Part shown: one piece after another, positions 41,962 through 50,553 of the stretch
Position numbering within the stretch: position 1 is the first letter of the stretch
Layout: the number at the start of each line of letters is the position of its first letter
From: JAJISG01 sp964347345
Lineage (GTDB): Archaea; Thermoplasmatota; Thermoplasmata; RBG-16-68-12; JAJISG01
Direction of reading: 5' to 3'
Assembly: GCA_964347345.1 (NCBI GenBank)
Contig: CAYFYB010000009.1
Location: 1 to 57,421, forward strand
Length of the DNA stretch: 57,421 nt
Notes under the pieces: generated by a model
Databases searched by the model: none
What the model was told of the DNA's origin: nothing
The model's input: the letters and a program-made list of their open reading frames with translations, nothing else
Program-made: the position numbers and the translations under genes

Positions 41962-42802
41962 CGGTCCCCGTGGCCTTTGTCCACTCCGCGAACTTGGAGA
42001 TCTCCCTGAGGAAGTGATGCCTCCTCCTGCTTCGCCAGAGGGAGGTGAGGAGCATCGCCACTGTGGGGGAGAGCCCCAGCAGGACGATGGTGGTGAGGAG
42101 GATGGAGTCGACGACCACCATGGATGCTACTGCCGTGTAGAGGAGCGGGATGATGGCCACCGGTGAAAAGAAGGCCAAAACGATGAGGGGGAAGGACATC
42201 AACGGCTTCGCCGCAACCCGTTTCATGCCCTCCAGCTCCTCCTCCGAGTACTCCGCCACCTGAGCCACCCACGGCCTGCCAAGGCCCTCGAAGATGTCGC
42301 GAAGTTCCTCCACCACCTTTCTGTAGCCCTCCTCCTCACCCTGGGAGAAGCGCGGTGTGCCAGGGATGAACTTAAGAACCGCCTCGCTGCCGTCCTTGAA
42401 CTCCAGGCCCAGGCCCAGGTGCTCCACAGTGCCCACGGAGGCGGCAAAGGGGGACATGAGGGCCCCCGCCACGTAGTAAAGGCGCGGGTACAGATTGACG
42501 ACCTCGTCGTACGTGTAGGCACGCCTGAGGCCGAGAGCCCTCTTCCAAAGGGGCAACGGCCGCTCAAGACCCTTCTCGTAGATCCTCAGCGAACTTGGTT
42601 TCCCCAGAATTATGGCCAGGAGTACGATGACGGGAGGCGCTCCCCACAGCCACCATAGGCCATAGAAGCCCCTGCTGGCGCTCCAGAGCGGAAGGCCAAC
42701 GGCCGCCACGAGCACCGTCATCATCAAGAGGGCAATGGCTATCGGACTGGCCGGGAGTGGTCTGTACTCGAACCTCGGGTCGCCCAGGTCAACGTCAGGC
42801 AA
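41945..42802 (-). CDS. Membrane protein, unknown
   Basis: 285 residues from TTG 42802. Two helices at the N-terminus (IAIALLMMTVLVAAVGL; LWWLWGAPPVIVLLAIIL), a soluble middle part (residues 75-190, with YTYDEVVNLYPRLYYVAG) resembling PH-like/bPH membrane modules, and two helices near the C-terminus. TATA-like CTTTATACAG at 42824-42833 is about 26 nt before the TTG, and AGAGGAG lies 5 nt before it. The frame is open further upstream, to 43090, but with sequence that does not look coding. Overlaps the convergent gene end by 17 nt. Confidence 0.65.
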   Translation of the reverse strand: MPDVDLGDPRFEYRPLPASPIAIALLMMTVLVAAVGLPLWSASRGFYGLWWLWGAPPVIVLLAIILGKPSSLRIYEKGLERPLPLWKRALGLRRAYTYDEVVNLYPRLYYVAGALMSPFAASVGTVEHLGLGLEFKDGSEAVLKFIPGTPRFSQGEEEGYRKVVEELRDIFEGLGRPWVAQVAEYSEEELEGMKRVAAKPLMSFPLIVLAFFSPVAIIPLLYTAVASMVVVDSILLTTIVLLGLSPTVAMLLTSLWRSRRRHHFLREISKFAEWTKATGTAKPPT

Positions 42803-43077
42803 GTGACTCCTCTGAGGTCCGTACTGTATAAAGACATGGAGGCATTCCGAAAGGCGATATCCCCTGTCTCCTAGCCGGACCTCGCCCCCCCTGAACAGGT
42901 TTATATCATACAGGCTCGATGTCACTGCCGGTCCAGCGGACCAGGAGGTGGTTCCCGGTATGAGATCGACAAGGCTTTTGCAGGAATTGCCGGGGACTGC
43001 CTGACCGATGTGTCGTCGTTCCCGGCTCTCTCGAGCCAGTGTTGTGAACGCGATTTGACCTGAAGATATAGGAATCA
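42803..43077. other. Gap before RIO1 with a second TATA-like box
   Basis: Besides the box used by the membrane gene, TTTATATC (about 42899-42906) can be read on either strand. I find no tRNA, no convincing C/D-box RNA and no RBS-led frame here. Confidence 0.3.
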
Positions 43078-43809
43078 ATGCCAGACCCAATGGACAAAAG
43101 CGTCCGTTGGCGGATCGATGCGGGGAGGCTCCCGCTACAAGAGCAGGGCTACCGCCAGACGACGGAGGCCATCCTCTCCTTCGGGCTGGCGACGGAGGTC
43201 GTGGGACTATTGAGCGCAGGCAAGGAGGCGGACGTCTACCTAGCCCGTTACAACGGCGTTCCCATCGCGATCAAGGCCTATCGACTGTACCAGACCTCTC
43301 GACGGGGCGGCCGCCCCAACAAGCTGGACAATATGTCTTGGCAAGCGGCCCGGGAATATCAGGCGCTATATCAGGCGTGGAGAGCGGGCATTCGCGTGCC
43401 GGCTCCGGCCCGCCGGGTGGAGAACATGCTCTCAATGCGATACCTAGGAGGACAAGAGGAGCCAGCCCCCAAACTCCAGAGCATTCACCTCTCCAACCCC
43501 GAGGAATTCCTCGATAGAACCGTCGCTTCCGTTAAGGCCCTGTTCCGTGCGGGGATCGTTCACGGAGACCTAAGCGCCTTCAACATCCTCGTCTATGAGG
43601 CCGAGCCATGGTTCATCGACTTCTCTGATTGGGTCCAGGTGAACCGTCTTGGCTGGAGCCCATGGAGGCGCGCTACCGTGGCCAAAGCCCACCTGTCCCG
43701 GGGTCTTCACGCCCTTAGGAAGTATTTCAGAAGGTATCAGTTGGAGATTGAGGTGGAGGCAATCGTCTCAGGGCTAATGGCTGAACTCCAGGTCCCGAGT
43801 GTGTACTGA
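43078..43809 (+). CDS. rio1: RIO1-type serine/threonine protein kinase
   Basis: 243 residues. RIO kinase features: the nucleotide loop LLSAGKEADVYLARYNG, Lys in IAIKAYRL, long RGGRPNKLDNMSWQAAREY insert, hinge MRYLGG, catalytic HGDLSAFNIL and metal loop IDFSDWV. In most RIO1 proteins the residue after IDxS is Gln; here Asp. RIO1 acts in late small-subunit ribosome maturation. Confidence 0.93.
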   Translation: MPDPMDKSVRWRIDAGRLPLQEQGYRQTTEAILSFGLATEVVGLLSAGKEADVYLARYNGVPIAIKAYRLYQTSRRGGRPNKLDNMSWQAAREYQALYQAWRAGIRVPAPARRVENMLSMRYLGGQEEPAPKLQSIHLSNPEEFLDRTVASVKALFRAGIVHGDLSAFNILVYEAEPWFIDFSDWVQVNRLGWSPWRRATVAKAHLSRGLHALRKYFRRYQLEIEVEAIVSGLMAELQVPSVY

Positions 43810-43826
43810 GAAGCCTCTTCGATACC

Positions 43827-43835
43827 TTTAAAATA
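43827..43835 (+). promoter_or_regulatory. TATA box of tRNA-Lys
   Basis: TTTAAAATA, centred about 29 nt upstream of the mature tRNA 5' end. Confidence 0.65.
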
Positions 43836-43897
43836 CCCACCCGGCCTTATTCACGAGGCGGGCCTGTAGCTCAGCTAGGTAGAGCGATCGGCTCTTA

Positions 43898-43914
43898 GGC
43901 CCTCGGGCAGAGAG
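43898..43914 (+). other. Canonical tRNA-Lys intron at 37/38 (17 nt)
   Basis: Central helix CTCT (43892-43895) / AGAG (43909-43912); bulges TA^G (43896-43898) and AG^A (43913-43915); inner helix GCC/GGC. Perfect bulge-helix-bulge. Confidence 0.92.
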
Positions 43915-43936
43915 ACCGATTGGTCAAGGGTTCGAA

Positions 43937-43959
43937 AGGGCTCCTACGGGCTCCGAAAC
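43937..43959 (+). other. Non-canonical T-loop intron of tRNA-Lys at 59/60 (23 nt)
   Basis: Central helix TTCG (43931-43934) / CGAA (43954-43957); bulges AA^A (43935-43937) and AC^T (43958-43960); inner helix GGGCTC/GGGCTC with two G-U pairs and loop CTAC. Confidence 0.92.
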
Positions 43960-44013
43960 TCCCTTCAGGCCCGTCCTCACAGTTTATTAGGTTATGGTCC
44001 TCTTTACCCGCCA

Positions 44014-44784
44014 GTGACGTCTCCTCTCCTCTTCATCGTCGGCACCGCGGGAAGCGGGAAGAGCACCTTGGTGGGGGCCTACCGAGAGTGGGCTACCCTC
44101 CAGGGTTTCGATGCCGTTAACGTTAACCTCGACCCCGGGGCAGAGACCCTTCCGTATGATCCCGACGTGGACATAAGGGACTGGATAAGCCTAAAGCAGG
44201 TCATGGAGGACTACGGCCTTGGGCCCAATGGTGCACAGATCATGGCGGCAGACCTCGTCGCCCTCAACGCCAAGGAGGTGGCTGATGTGCTGGAGGGCTA
44301 TGAGACAGACTACTTCCTGGTGGACACCCCGGGCCAGATGGAGCTTTTCACCTTCCGGGAGTCGAGCCGGGTGGTCATCGATGTCTTCGGCCGCGATGCT
44401 TCCTTCCTCCTGTACCTCTCGGACCCCATTCTCTCAAGACAGCCTTCCGGGCTTGTGAGCTCCCTGCTGCTGTCCGCCACCTGCCAGTTCCGCCACGCCA
44501 TCCCCTTCCTCAACGTGCTCTCCAAGTGCGACTTGCTGGAAGAGGAGCAGCTGAAGCGAATCCTGAAGTGGTCCTCAGATCCCTATGCCCTGTACGACGC
44601 CCTGGTGGAGGAGGGCGTCTCCCCCAAGTCCGTCTTGGACGTGGAGTTCCTCAAGGCCCTGGAGAGCATCGGTGTCTACAGGAGGCTCACGCCGGTGTCG
44701 TCTGAGCTCCCCTTTGGCATGGAGGATGTGTACAGCGCAATTCAGGAGGTCTTTGCAGGCGGGGAGGACCTGGAAAAGCGTTAG
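44014..44784 (+). CDS. GPN-loop GTPase
   Basis: 256 residues. G1 VGTAGSGKST, the family-defining GPN in GLGPNGA, G3 DTPGQMELF and a G4-like SKCD. Eukaryotic GPN proteins help import and assemble RNA polymerase II; the archaeal role is unknown but nearly universal. GTG 44014 is about 27 nt after TTTATTAGG (43982-43990), so leaderless. Confidence 0.94.
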   Translation: MTSPLLFIVGTAGSGKSTLVGAYREWATLQGFDAVNVNLDPGAETLPYDPDVDIRDWISLKQVMEDYGLGPNGAQIMAADLVALNAKEVADVLEGYETDYFLVDTPGQMELFTFRESSRVVIDVFGRDASFLLYLSDPILSRQPSGLVSSLLLSATCQFRHAIPFLNVLSKCDLLEEEQLKRILKWSSDPYALYDALVEEGVSPKSVLDVEFLKALESIGVYRRLTPVSSELPFGMEDVYSAIQEVFAGGEDLEKR

Positions 44785-45419
44785 TTGCCTCGGCCTCGAG
44801 TCCTTGCCGACAGCAACACTAGACTCTGCTCGCCCTCAAATCCCATGTTCCGCAGGAGGACTTCCTCCGAAAGGACCTCCACTCGGCGGCCGTCCGGCAC
44901 ATAGGGGTTGTTCACGAAATATCGGTCACCCTCCCATCCGGTCACGAGGATCCAGTGCGGGATGTGCTCTTCCGCAGATACCCTGGTAGAGGTAAGCAAG
45001 ATGGGCAACTCGTCCTTGAGCAGTGCAAGCTTCATGTCGTCGAGTTCTATCTCCCGAAATTCGCTGGGTATCCCCGCTTCCAAACACTTCTTCTTCAGGT
45101 CCTCGAAGAAGAGGTCCAGGAGTTCCTCCTTGACCTCGGGTCGACGCTTCAAGATAAGCTGGCGGAGGGGCATCGCGTCGGTATTGTTGATGATGCGGAC
45201 GGGGAAGCCCCTCCGCCAAGCGGAGAGGGCCAGGCCATAGGAGGTGGTGCCTCGTATCTCAACCATGTTGGCCTCCCGCCATATCTCGATCTCCATGGCC
45301 CGGTCCAGCCGGATCGATGGATCGAAGTGATGGAGGGCCATTATCAGGCACGCTGGACCACAGGTGAAGTCGAAAGTCTGCTGATAGAAGGGAACGTCTC
45401 GCCCGGTCCTCTGTGTCAT
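44781..45419 (-). CDS. C39-like papain-fold peptidase (DUF3335-like)
   Basis: 212 residues. Catalytic Cys in FDFTCGPACLIMAL (residue 20) and His in HIPHWILVTGWEGDRYFVNNP are the C39-like pair. Stand-alone, no transporter domains and no signal peptide, so it is probably a cytosolic peptidase or amidase. Starts 9 nt after the TIGR00725 gene; overlaps the GPN gene end by 4 nt. Confidence 0.85.
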   Translation of the reverse strand: MTQRTGRDVPFYQQTFDFTCGPACLIMALHHFDPSIRLDRAMEIEIWREANMVEIRGTTSYGLALSAWRRGFPVRIINNTDAMPLRQLILKRRPEVKEELLDLFFEDLKKKCLEAGIPSEFREIELDDMKLALLKDELPILLTSTRVSAEEHIPHWILVTGWEGDRYFVNNPYVPDGRRVEVLSEEVLLRNMGFEGEQSLVLLSARTRGRGN

Positions 45420-45428
45420 TGGACCCCC

Positions 45429-45920
45429 TCAAAAAGGCAGCGGATCCCCAGGGGTGTTGGAGTTCTTCATGGCCATCTCCACAGCCTCCTGCGGGCTCTT
45501 GGCCTCCTGGAAGAGATCCGGAGAAACTCCGATCTTGCTCATGTCCCAGCTGCCCAGGGAGACCACTCTCTTGCCCTGCTCGAAAGCGTGGGATATTTCC
45601 GAGAGGGTCCCGAAGCTGCCGTCTATGGCTATTAGGGCATCCGCTGACCTGACTATGACCACGTTCCGGGCAGTCCCCAGACCTGTCGCGATAACAACGT
45701 CCACGTAGGGGTTGGCATCGGCCTTGTCTATCGTGGGGAGGACGCCGATGGTGAGGCCTCCACCACGCTTCGCCCCCTTGCAGGCCGCCTCCATTACCCC
45801 CGTCAGGCCTCCACAGATGAGGCCTGCTCCCTTCTTTGCGATGAGGTAGCCCACCTCCTCCGCCAGGGCTAGGTAGTCCCTGTCAGGCTGTTGGCCACCG
45901 ATGACTCCAATGAGCTTCAT
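45429..45920 (-). CDS. TIGR00725/LOG-like nucleotide-binding Rossmann protein
   Basis: 163 residues from ATG 45920. KLIGVIGGQQPDRDYLALAE, GAGLICGGLTGVMEAACKGA, and DGSFGTLSEISHAFEQGKRV replace the PGGxGTxxE motif of LOG lysine-decarboxylase-like proteins. Such proteins bind nucleotides or may release nucleobases; function uncertain. Sits in an apparent operon of methyltransferase, this gene and the C39 peptidase. Confidence 0.9.
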   Translation of the reverse strand: MKLIGVIGGQQPDRDYLALAEEVGYLIAKKGAGLICGGLTGVMEAACKGAKRGGGLTIGVLPTIDKADANPYVDVVIATGLGTARNVVIVRSADALIAIDGSFGTLSEISHAFEQGKRVVSLGSWDMSKIGVSPDLFQEAKSPQEAVEMAMKNSNTPGDPLPF

Positions 45921-45982
45921 GAGATTTGGATTAGACGATTCGAGGCCATTTAAGGCTTTGCCGCCGGTTCCGCGTCCAGGTT

Positions 45983-46552
45983 TCAACGTCTCTCGGCTCT
46001 GATACCGTAGTGGTGCGGACCCACCTCCACCTCCCGTACACTGTACCCCAAGGACCTCATCTTCTCCTCCGCCTCCTCCAGTGAGAGCCGATGCTCCACG
46101 GGCGGTCCCATCTCCATGGATTCCTTCTGCCAATCTACCACACCGAGGAACCCTCCAGGCCTCAGGATGCGTCCTATCTCCAAGAGGGTGGCATCGCCAG
46201 ACAGCTCGTGGAGGGTGTTCACCAGTAGAATCATATCGACGGAGCCTGACGGCAGCGGTATGGCATCCTCTAGGGAGAGGACGGGAAGGACGTTGTTGAC
46301 GCCCGCCTCCACTAGCCTCGACTGGAAGTTCCAGAGCATCTCTTCCTGCATGTCCACCCCGTACACCCGCCCTTCGGGCCCCACCATCTTCGACGCTGGG
46401 ATGGAAAAGAACCCAGTTCCGCAGCCCACATCCGCCAGAACCATCCCTGGTCTTAACCCGAAGGACTCCAGGATGGCCTCCGGGTCCTGCCACTGTAACC
46501 TGTCGGGACTGTGGAGTATGTCCTTCCTGCTCGGATCAAACTTGTGGGCCAT
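45983..46552 (-). CDS. Class I SAM-dependent methyltransferase
   Basis: 189 residues from ATG 46552 (MAHKFDPSRKDILHSPDR). SAM motif VLADVGCGTGFFSIPASKMV, acidic VYGVDMQEEML and post-motif LRPGGFLGVVDWQ. UbiE/arsenite-methyltransferase-like sequence but without a diagnostic Cys set. TATA-like CTTATAG at 46575-46582 gives a leaderless start at this ATG. Confidence 0.9.
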   Translation of the reverse strand: MAHKFDPSRKDILHSPDRLQWQDPEAILESFGLRPGMVLADVGCGTGFFSIPASKMVGPEGRVYGVDMQEEMLWNFQSRLVEAGVNNVLPVLSLEDAIPLPSGSVDMILLVNTLHELSGDATLLEIGRILRPGGFLGVVDWQKESMEMGPPVEHRLSLEEAEEKMRSLGYSVREVEVGPHHYGIRAERR

Positions 46553-46664
46553 GAGCCAAGCAATCCGGATTGGGCTATAAGGCTTCCCGATTGGACCCAC
46601 CCCCGCAAGAGGGGACCAGCACAAAGGTTATTGAGGGTAGGGCTTTAGGGCAGCAGAACCGGCC

Positions 46665-47390
46665 ATGAACAGATACGAGGTGGTCTTCTTCGACGTTGGG
46701 GGAACCCTGGTGTGGGCCGAGCCTCAGGCAGACGAGATATGGACCCTTGCCCTTCGAGATCACGGATACAAGGTTTCCGCGGCGGAGATCGTCGAGAGGA
46801 CAGGCGTTCGCGGCCCGGAGGTGAACAGAGCGGACATACACCGTGCCTTGAGGGAGGTCGCGACGGAGTCCCCGTTGCCCATCCCCCGGAACGTCGAGGA
46901 ACAGGAGGAATACTTCCGAGCCTTCGATGTAATGGTCCTCAAGAGGCTTGGTGTGCCGCCGACGGAGGAACTCCTGGAGACCATCGGACGGAGGTTTGAG
47001 GCTGACCTTGTCCTCCACCTCTATGAGGACACCATCCCCTCCCTCGAGGCTCTCAGAGATGAAGGATACGCCCTCTCTGTGATCTCCAACGCCTCCCACG
47101 AGCTACCAGGGAGACTTGCGGAACTGGGAATCAACCGATACTTCGACACCATCACCTATTCCTGGGAGGTGGGGGCCGAAAAGCCGAATCCCCGCATATT
47201 CCTCACTGCATTGGAGCGATCGGACATCCAGGGCAGCCAGGCGGTTCACGTGGGGGACAGCTACGATGCTGATGTCCTGGGGGCGAGAGGGGTAGGCATC
47301 AAACCGATTCTCCTCGAACGTGAGGGTGTTGGCCTTGAACGGGACTGCCTTGTGGTCCAGAGCCTCCACCAAGTCCCTGGTTGCTTGTAG
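46665..47390 (+). CDS. HAD-superfamily hydrolase
   Basis: 241 residues. Motif I FFDVGGTLV (first Asp kept; the second is replaced by Gly-Gly-Thr spacing as in DxGGT variants), motif II VISNAS, motif III Lys in GAEKPNPRIF, motif IV HVGDSYDADVLGARGVG. Helical cap of type C1. Likely a phosphatase for a small phosphorylated metabolite. Confidence 0.9.
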   Translation: MNRYEVVFFDVGGTLVWAEPQADEIWTLALRDHGYKVSAAEIVERTGVRGPEVNRADIHRALREVATESPLPIPRNVEEQEEYFRAFDVMVLKRLGVPPTEELLETIGRRFEADLVLHLYEDTIPSLEALRDEGYALSVISNASHELPGRLAELGINRYFDTITYSWEVGAEKPNPRIFLTALERSDIQGSQAVHVGDSYDADVLGARGVGIKPILLEREGVGLERDCLVVQSLHQVPGCL

Positions 47391-47445
47391 ACAGAGCACT
47401 GCCAAAGCCTAAAATTGTCATTCCTGTTGAAGGGTCGGTGATCCT

Positions 47446-47841
47446 GTGAGGGACCCCGCTGCAAGCTACTTTGACTGCACCGACTCCGAGAGGGCCGCCT
47501 TTGAGGCCGGTATCAAGATGGGCTCCATCTACCACCAGTTTGTGGGCACGCCTCTGAGCCATCAGAATGTGGACGTCCTGGAGAAGTCTATCGAAGAGGG
47601 GGTGAGGGTGCAGCCCTTCGTTGAGGATGTCAGGGTCCGTATCGACAGGAAGTACCTTCGGGAGAAGAAGAGTGTTTACAAGTACGTCTCCCTCACGGGC
47701 AACATGCTGCAGGTGGAGCTGAGGGTCAGGTACGGGACCACCGTTGCGGTCTGCGAGATGAGGTACATAGACAAGCTGCGCTACCCCCTCATGTACGTGA
47801 AGGCGATGGAGAGGGCAGTGCCCACGGGGGGCCAGGAGTAG
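47446..47841 (+). CDS. mptD: Archaeal dihydroneopterin aldolase MptD
   Basis: 131 residues. SYFDCTDSERAAFEAGIKMGSIYHQFVGTP is the hallmark of the archaeal (COG2098) aldolase that cleaves 7,8-dihydroneopterin to 6-hydroxymethyl-7,8-dihydropterin and glycolaldehyde in methanopterin/folate synthesis. Start is GTG 47446. With mptA in the same window this pterin route is supported. Confidence 0.92.
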   Translation: MRDPAASYFDCTDSERAAFEAGIKMGSIYHQFVGTPLSHQNVDVLEKSIEEGVRVQPFVEDVRVRIDRKYLREKKSVYKYVSLTGNMLQVELRVRYGTTVAVCEMRYIDKLRYPLMYVKAMERAVPTGGQE

Positions 47842-47914
47842 TTTCCCTGCTCGTGCCAATTTTATCGCACCTGTTTAATAGTTTGATGGCATTTACCTCT
47901 GGCAGAGAGCCTCC

Positions 47915-48463
47915 ATGGTCACAAGCTTGAAGATTGGCATTACGGGACTCCCTAACGCTGGCAAGACTTTCGCTCTCATCAAGGTCATAGAGATGCTGGA
48001 GCAAGAGGGAAAGACCGTTGGAGGTATGGTGACCGAACCGATTTTCAAGAACGGCAGGCGGATAGGTTTCTGGGTCATGGACTGGAGGACCAAGGTTAGG
48101 AAGGTCCTCGCCTCACAGGACATCGATTCCAGCGTGAGGGTGGGGAGGTACGGCGTGGACGTGCAGGCCCTGGACGAGGTGGGCGTAAGGGCCGTCAGAT
48201 CGGCCACCGAGCAGTCGGACATCATAGTTGTGGATGAGGTGGGCAAGATGGAGATGGAGAGCAGCGCCTTCGTGGAGGCCATCAAGGATGCGCTGGACTC
48301 AGACAAGCCCGTCATTCTGACCCTCCACAAGAAGTCCAGGAATCCCCTGCTCCAGGACATACGCAGGAGAGATGACGTGAGGATTCTGGAGGTGACCCCC
48401 GTCAACAGAAACCTTTTGCCGTACAAGATCGTAGGGTTGCTGAAAGGGGAATGGGAGAGGTAG
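47915..48463 (+). CDS. THEP1-family nucleoside-triphosphatase
   Basis: 182 residues. Walker A GLPNAGKTF (first glycine-rich loop), MVTEPIFKNGRRIGFWVMDW, Walker B DIIVVDEVGKMEM and C-terminal EVTPVNRNLLP match THEP1 from Aquifex and archaea, which hydrolyses various NTPs. Physiological role unknown. Its last 13 nt overlap trm1. Confidence 0.93.
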   Translation: MVTSLKIGITGLPNAGKTFALIKVIEMLEQEGKTVGGMVTEPIFKNGRRIGFWVMDWRTKVRKVLASQDIDSSVRVGRYGVDVQALDEVGVRAVRSATEQSDIIVVDEVGKMEMESSAFVEAIKDALDSDKPVILTLHKKSRNPLLQDIRRRDDVRILEVTPVNRNLLPYKIVGLLKGEWER

Positions 48464-49548
48464 GCGATCTGGGAGCCCTGGTGGAGGTCCAGGAAGGCCT
48501 CGCGAGAATCTTAGTGCCCGAGGTACACGGCGTAAGAGGGCCGGGGAAACTCGATGGGAGGCCTTTCTACAACGAGGCAATGGCCTTTCCGCGGCATGTC
48601 TCCGTCCTCGTCGTGGGCGCGGTCTCATCAGGGATACACCGCGTCCTGGACGGGTTAGCGTCCACGGGGGTTCTAGGAATCAGGCTGGCGCTGGAAGCCC
48701 AGGACGGCTTCGAAATCGCCCTCAACGACTGGAGGAGGGATGCCCACCAGCTTATCCTCAAGAATCTGGAGTTGAACGGGATCGAGGGAGCGATGGCACT
48801 ACGCGAGGAACTCAACTCCCTTCTCTGCAGGGAACGCTTTGACTACGTGGACGTAGACCCCTTTGGCAGCCCTGTACCTTTCGTTGACAATGCGCTGCGG
48901 TCCCTTAGGCCCCGAGGTTACTTGGCGGTGACAGCCACGGATACCGCGGCCCTCGCCGGGGCCTATTCCAGGGTCTGCAGGCGGCGATATGGGGCCACGC
49001 CCCTGAGGGCACCCTTCTCCCATGAGGTTGGTGTGAGGATTCTTGTCGGTTATGTGGCAAGGACTGCTGCGAAGTATGATATGGCCATACGCCCCCTTCT
49101 CTCCTTCTGGAGGGGACATTATTACAGGGCCTACATGGAGGTCACAAAAGGGGCCAAGAGAGCCGAAGAGGCCTTGAGCCACCTCGGCTATGTTCAGTTT
49201 GAGCCGGGAGGCCCTAGAAGCATTCGGCCGGTTGGAGAGGTCGGTCCCCTATGGGAGGGGGCCCTCAGCAGCCCAGGCCTCTTACGAGGGTTTAGCCCGC
49301 GGGAATATTTCCCGCATGATGTGAACAGGTTTGTGGACTGGTCGATAAAGGAGGCAGAAGCTCCACCACTCTTCTATACGACGGATGAGGTCTCAAGCGC
49401 CCTGCGAATTCCGGCGCCATCCATGGAGAAGGTGACGAGGGCCCTGAGGGAGGGTGGTTTCCTGGCCTGCAGGACCACCTTCCATCCCAAGGGTTTCAAG
49501 ACCACTGCTAGCTGGGACGAAATTCTGAGGCTCGTGGAGGGCCGCTAG
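48451..49548 (+). CDS. trm1: tRNA (guanine26-N2)-dimethyltransferase
   Basis: 365 residues, archaeal length. FYNEAMAFPRHVSVLVV, YVDVDPFGSPVPFVDNALR, VTATDTAALAGAYSRVCRRRYG and the C-terminal winged domain are diagnostic. Modifies G26 of tRNAs using SAM. The tRNA-Lys and tRNA-Leu here have G at position 26, consistent with a substrate. Confidence 0.95.
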   Translation: MGEVGDLGALVEVQEGLARILVPEVHGVRGPGKLDGRPFYNEAMAFPRHVSVLVVGAVSSGIHRVLDGLASTGVLGIRLALEAQDGFEIALNDWRRDAHQLILKNLELNGIEGAMALREELNSLLCRERFDYVDVDPFGSPVPFVDNALRSLRPRGYLAVTATDTAALAGAYSRVCRRRYGATPLRAPFSHEVGVRILVGYVARTAAKYDMAIRPLLSFWRGHYYRAYMEVTKGAKRAEEALSHLGYVQFEPGGPRSIRPVGEVGPLWEGALSSPGLLRGFSPREYFPHDVNRFVDWSIKEAEAPPLFYTTDEVSSALRIPAPSMEKVTRALREGGFLACRTTFHPKGFKTTASWDEILRLVEGR

Positions 49549-49562
49549 GGCCCTTCTGACCC

Positions 49563-50411
49563 TCAGGCTACGATGGATGTGCGCAGCACGTTTTCGGATA
49601 TCCCAGGGGCGATCTTCCCCTCGGCGGCATACCGGTAGAGAACAGCCGACAGGACTGGCCAGGCGGCGCCCCAGAGGAGGAATATGATGAACCAGTAGAC
49701 GACAGCCGCAGCGATTACAACCAGGCCGACCAGTAGGGAGACGTTGACCGCCAGGAATATGCCTGCGATGAGGGGGACCAAACCGAGGAACGCTAAGAGG
49801 ACCAGGATGAGCCCCGTGCCCAAGCCACCCACGAGGGTCTCACCCCATGTGCGCCTGAAAAGGGATGCCGAGCGCTTTAAGGCGGCCCAGGGACCTAGGC
49901 CTTCGGCCACTATTACAGGTATGGCCATGTAGCTGGCCAAGGCCCAAGTAATGCCTAAGGCCCCTGCGATGATCTTGCCTATAATGCCTCCATGACGGGC
50001 GATGGCCCGGAGAATGAGGCCTACTGTAGCCGTGACCAGAGCCCATTTGAAGAGCTTGCCCACATGCTTGTTCGCTTGCCTGAAGGCGTCCCCGATGGTG
50101 GGGCTACCTCCCTCGAGGCGAATCATAGCTGAGCCCACCACCGCCGCTTGGAAGTAGACGGCAATGAAGGCTGTGATGAAATAGAAGACGAAGTAAAGGG
50201 CGTAGTAAAGGTAGTCAGATTGCTGCCGTATCTGCTCAATGAAGGCGATATCCAGGAAGAGAACGCTGGCCAGGAAGAGCCCCCACATAAGACCTGAGAT
50301 GAGCAGGCCCAGGAAGGGGAATAGCAGCAGTTCCTTGTCCTTACGAATTACACCGAAGCTTACCTTGGTAAGCTGCCACCCTCGACCTATGCGTCCCATA
50401 TGTGCCGCCAC
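49563..50411 (-). CDS. DUF6159-like multi-pass membrane protein
   Basis: 282 residues (278 from a second ATG, 50399). Start GRGWQLTKVSFGVIRKDKEL is typical of a family of six-helix archaeal/bacterial membrane proteins of unknown function; the PVIVAEGLGPWAALKRSASLFRRTWGE motif between helices is conserved in it. No catalytic residues evident. Confidence 0.8.
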   Translation of the reverse strand: MAAHMGRIGRGWQLTKVSFGVIRKDKELLLFPFLGLLISGLMWGLFLASVLFLDIAFIEQIRQQSDYLYYALYFVFYFITAFIAVYFQAAVVGSAMIRLEGGSPTIGDAFRQANKHVGKLFKWALVTATVGLILRAIARHGGIIGKIIAGALGITWALASYMAIPVIVAEGLGPWAALKRSASLFRRTWGETLVGGLGTGLILVLLAFLGLVPLIAGIFLAVNVSLLVGLVVIAAAVVYWFIIFLLWGAAWPVLSAVLYRYAAEGKIAPGISENVLRTSIVA

Positions 50412-50553
50412 CTATCGCAGGCATATCAACTTTTCTGCGTCCTTCGCGAATCGGTGAAAAAGACCCCTTCAAAATTCGATTCGCACTGCAGGGTAGTCTG
50501 TTCGTGGGTGGCCTCTTCTCTATAAGATCCGCAGCTACCTCGAATCAATAACG

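Larger units (their letters stand above)
43860..43973 (+). tRNA. tRNA-Lys(CTT) with two introns (37/38 and 59/60)
   Basis: Acceptor GGGCCTG (43860-43866) / CAGGCCC (43966-43972), discriminator G 43973. D-stem GCTC/GAGC. Anticodon stem ATCGG (43887-43891) / CCGAT (43916-43920), anticodon CTT 43894-43896. T-stem AAGGG (43926-43930) / CCCTT (43961-43965). Removing 17 nt and 23 nt leaves a 74-nt tRNA with T-loop TTCGAAT. Confidence 0.94.

Noticed and set aside
42897..43060. Possible small RNA behind the TTTATATC box
   Set aside because: No C/D or H/ACA box set, no tRNA arms and no strong stem found by eye.
43920..44120. 66-codon frame starting inside tRNA-Lys
   Set aside because: It covers the tRNA T-arm, its intron and the GPN gene promoter; not coding.
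45921..46493. Long N-terminal extension in frame with the TIGR00725 gene
   Set aside because: It is antisense-frame sequence of the methyltransferase gene; similarity begins at the Met at 45920.
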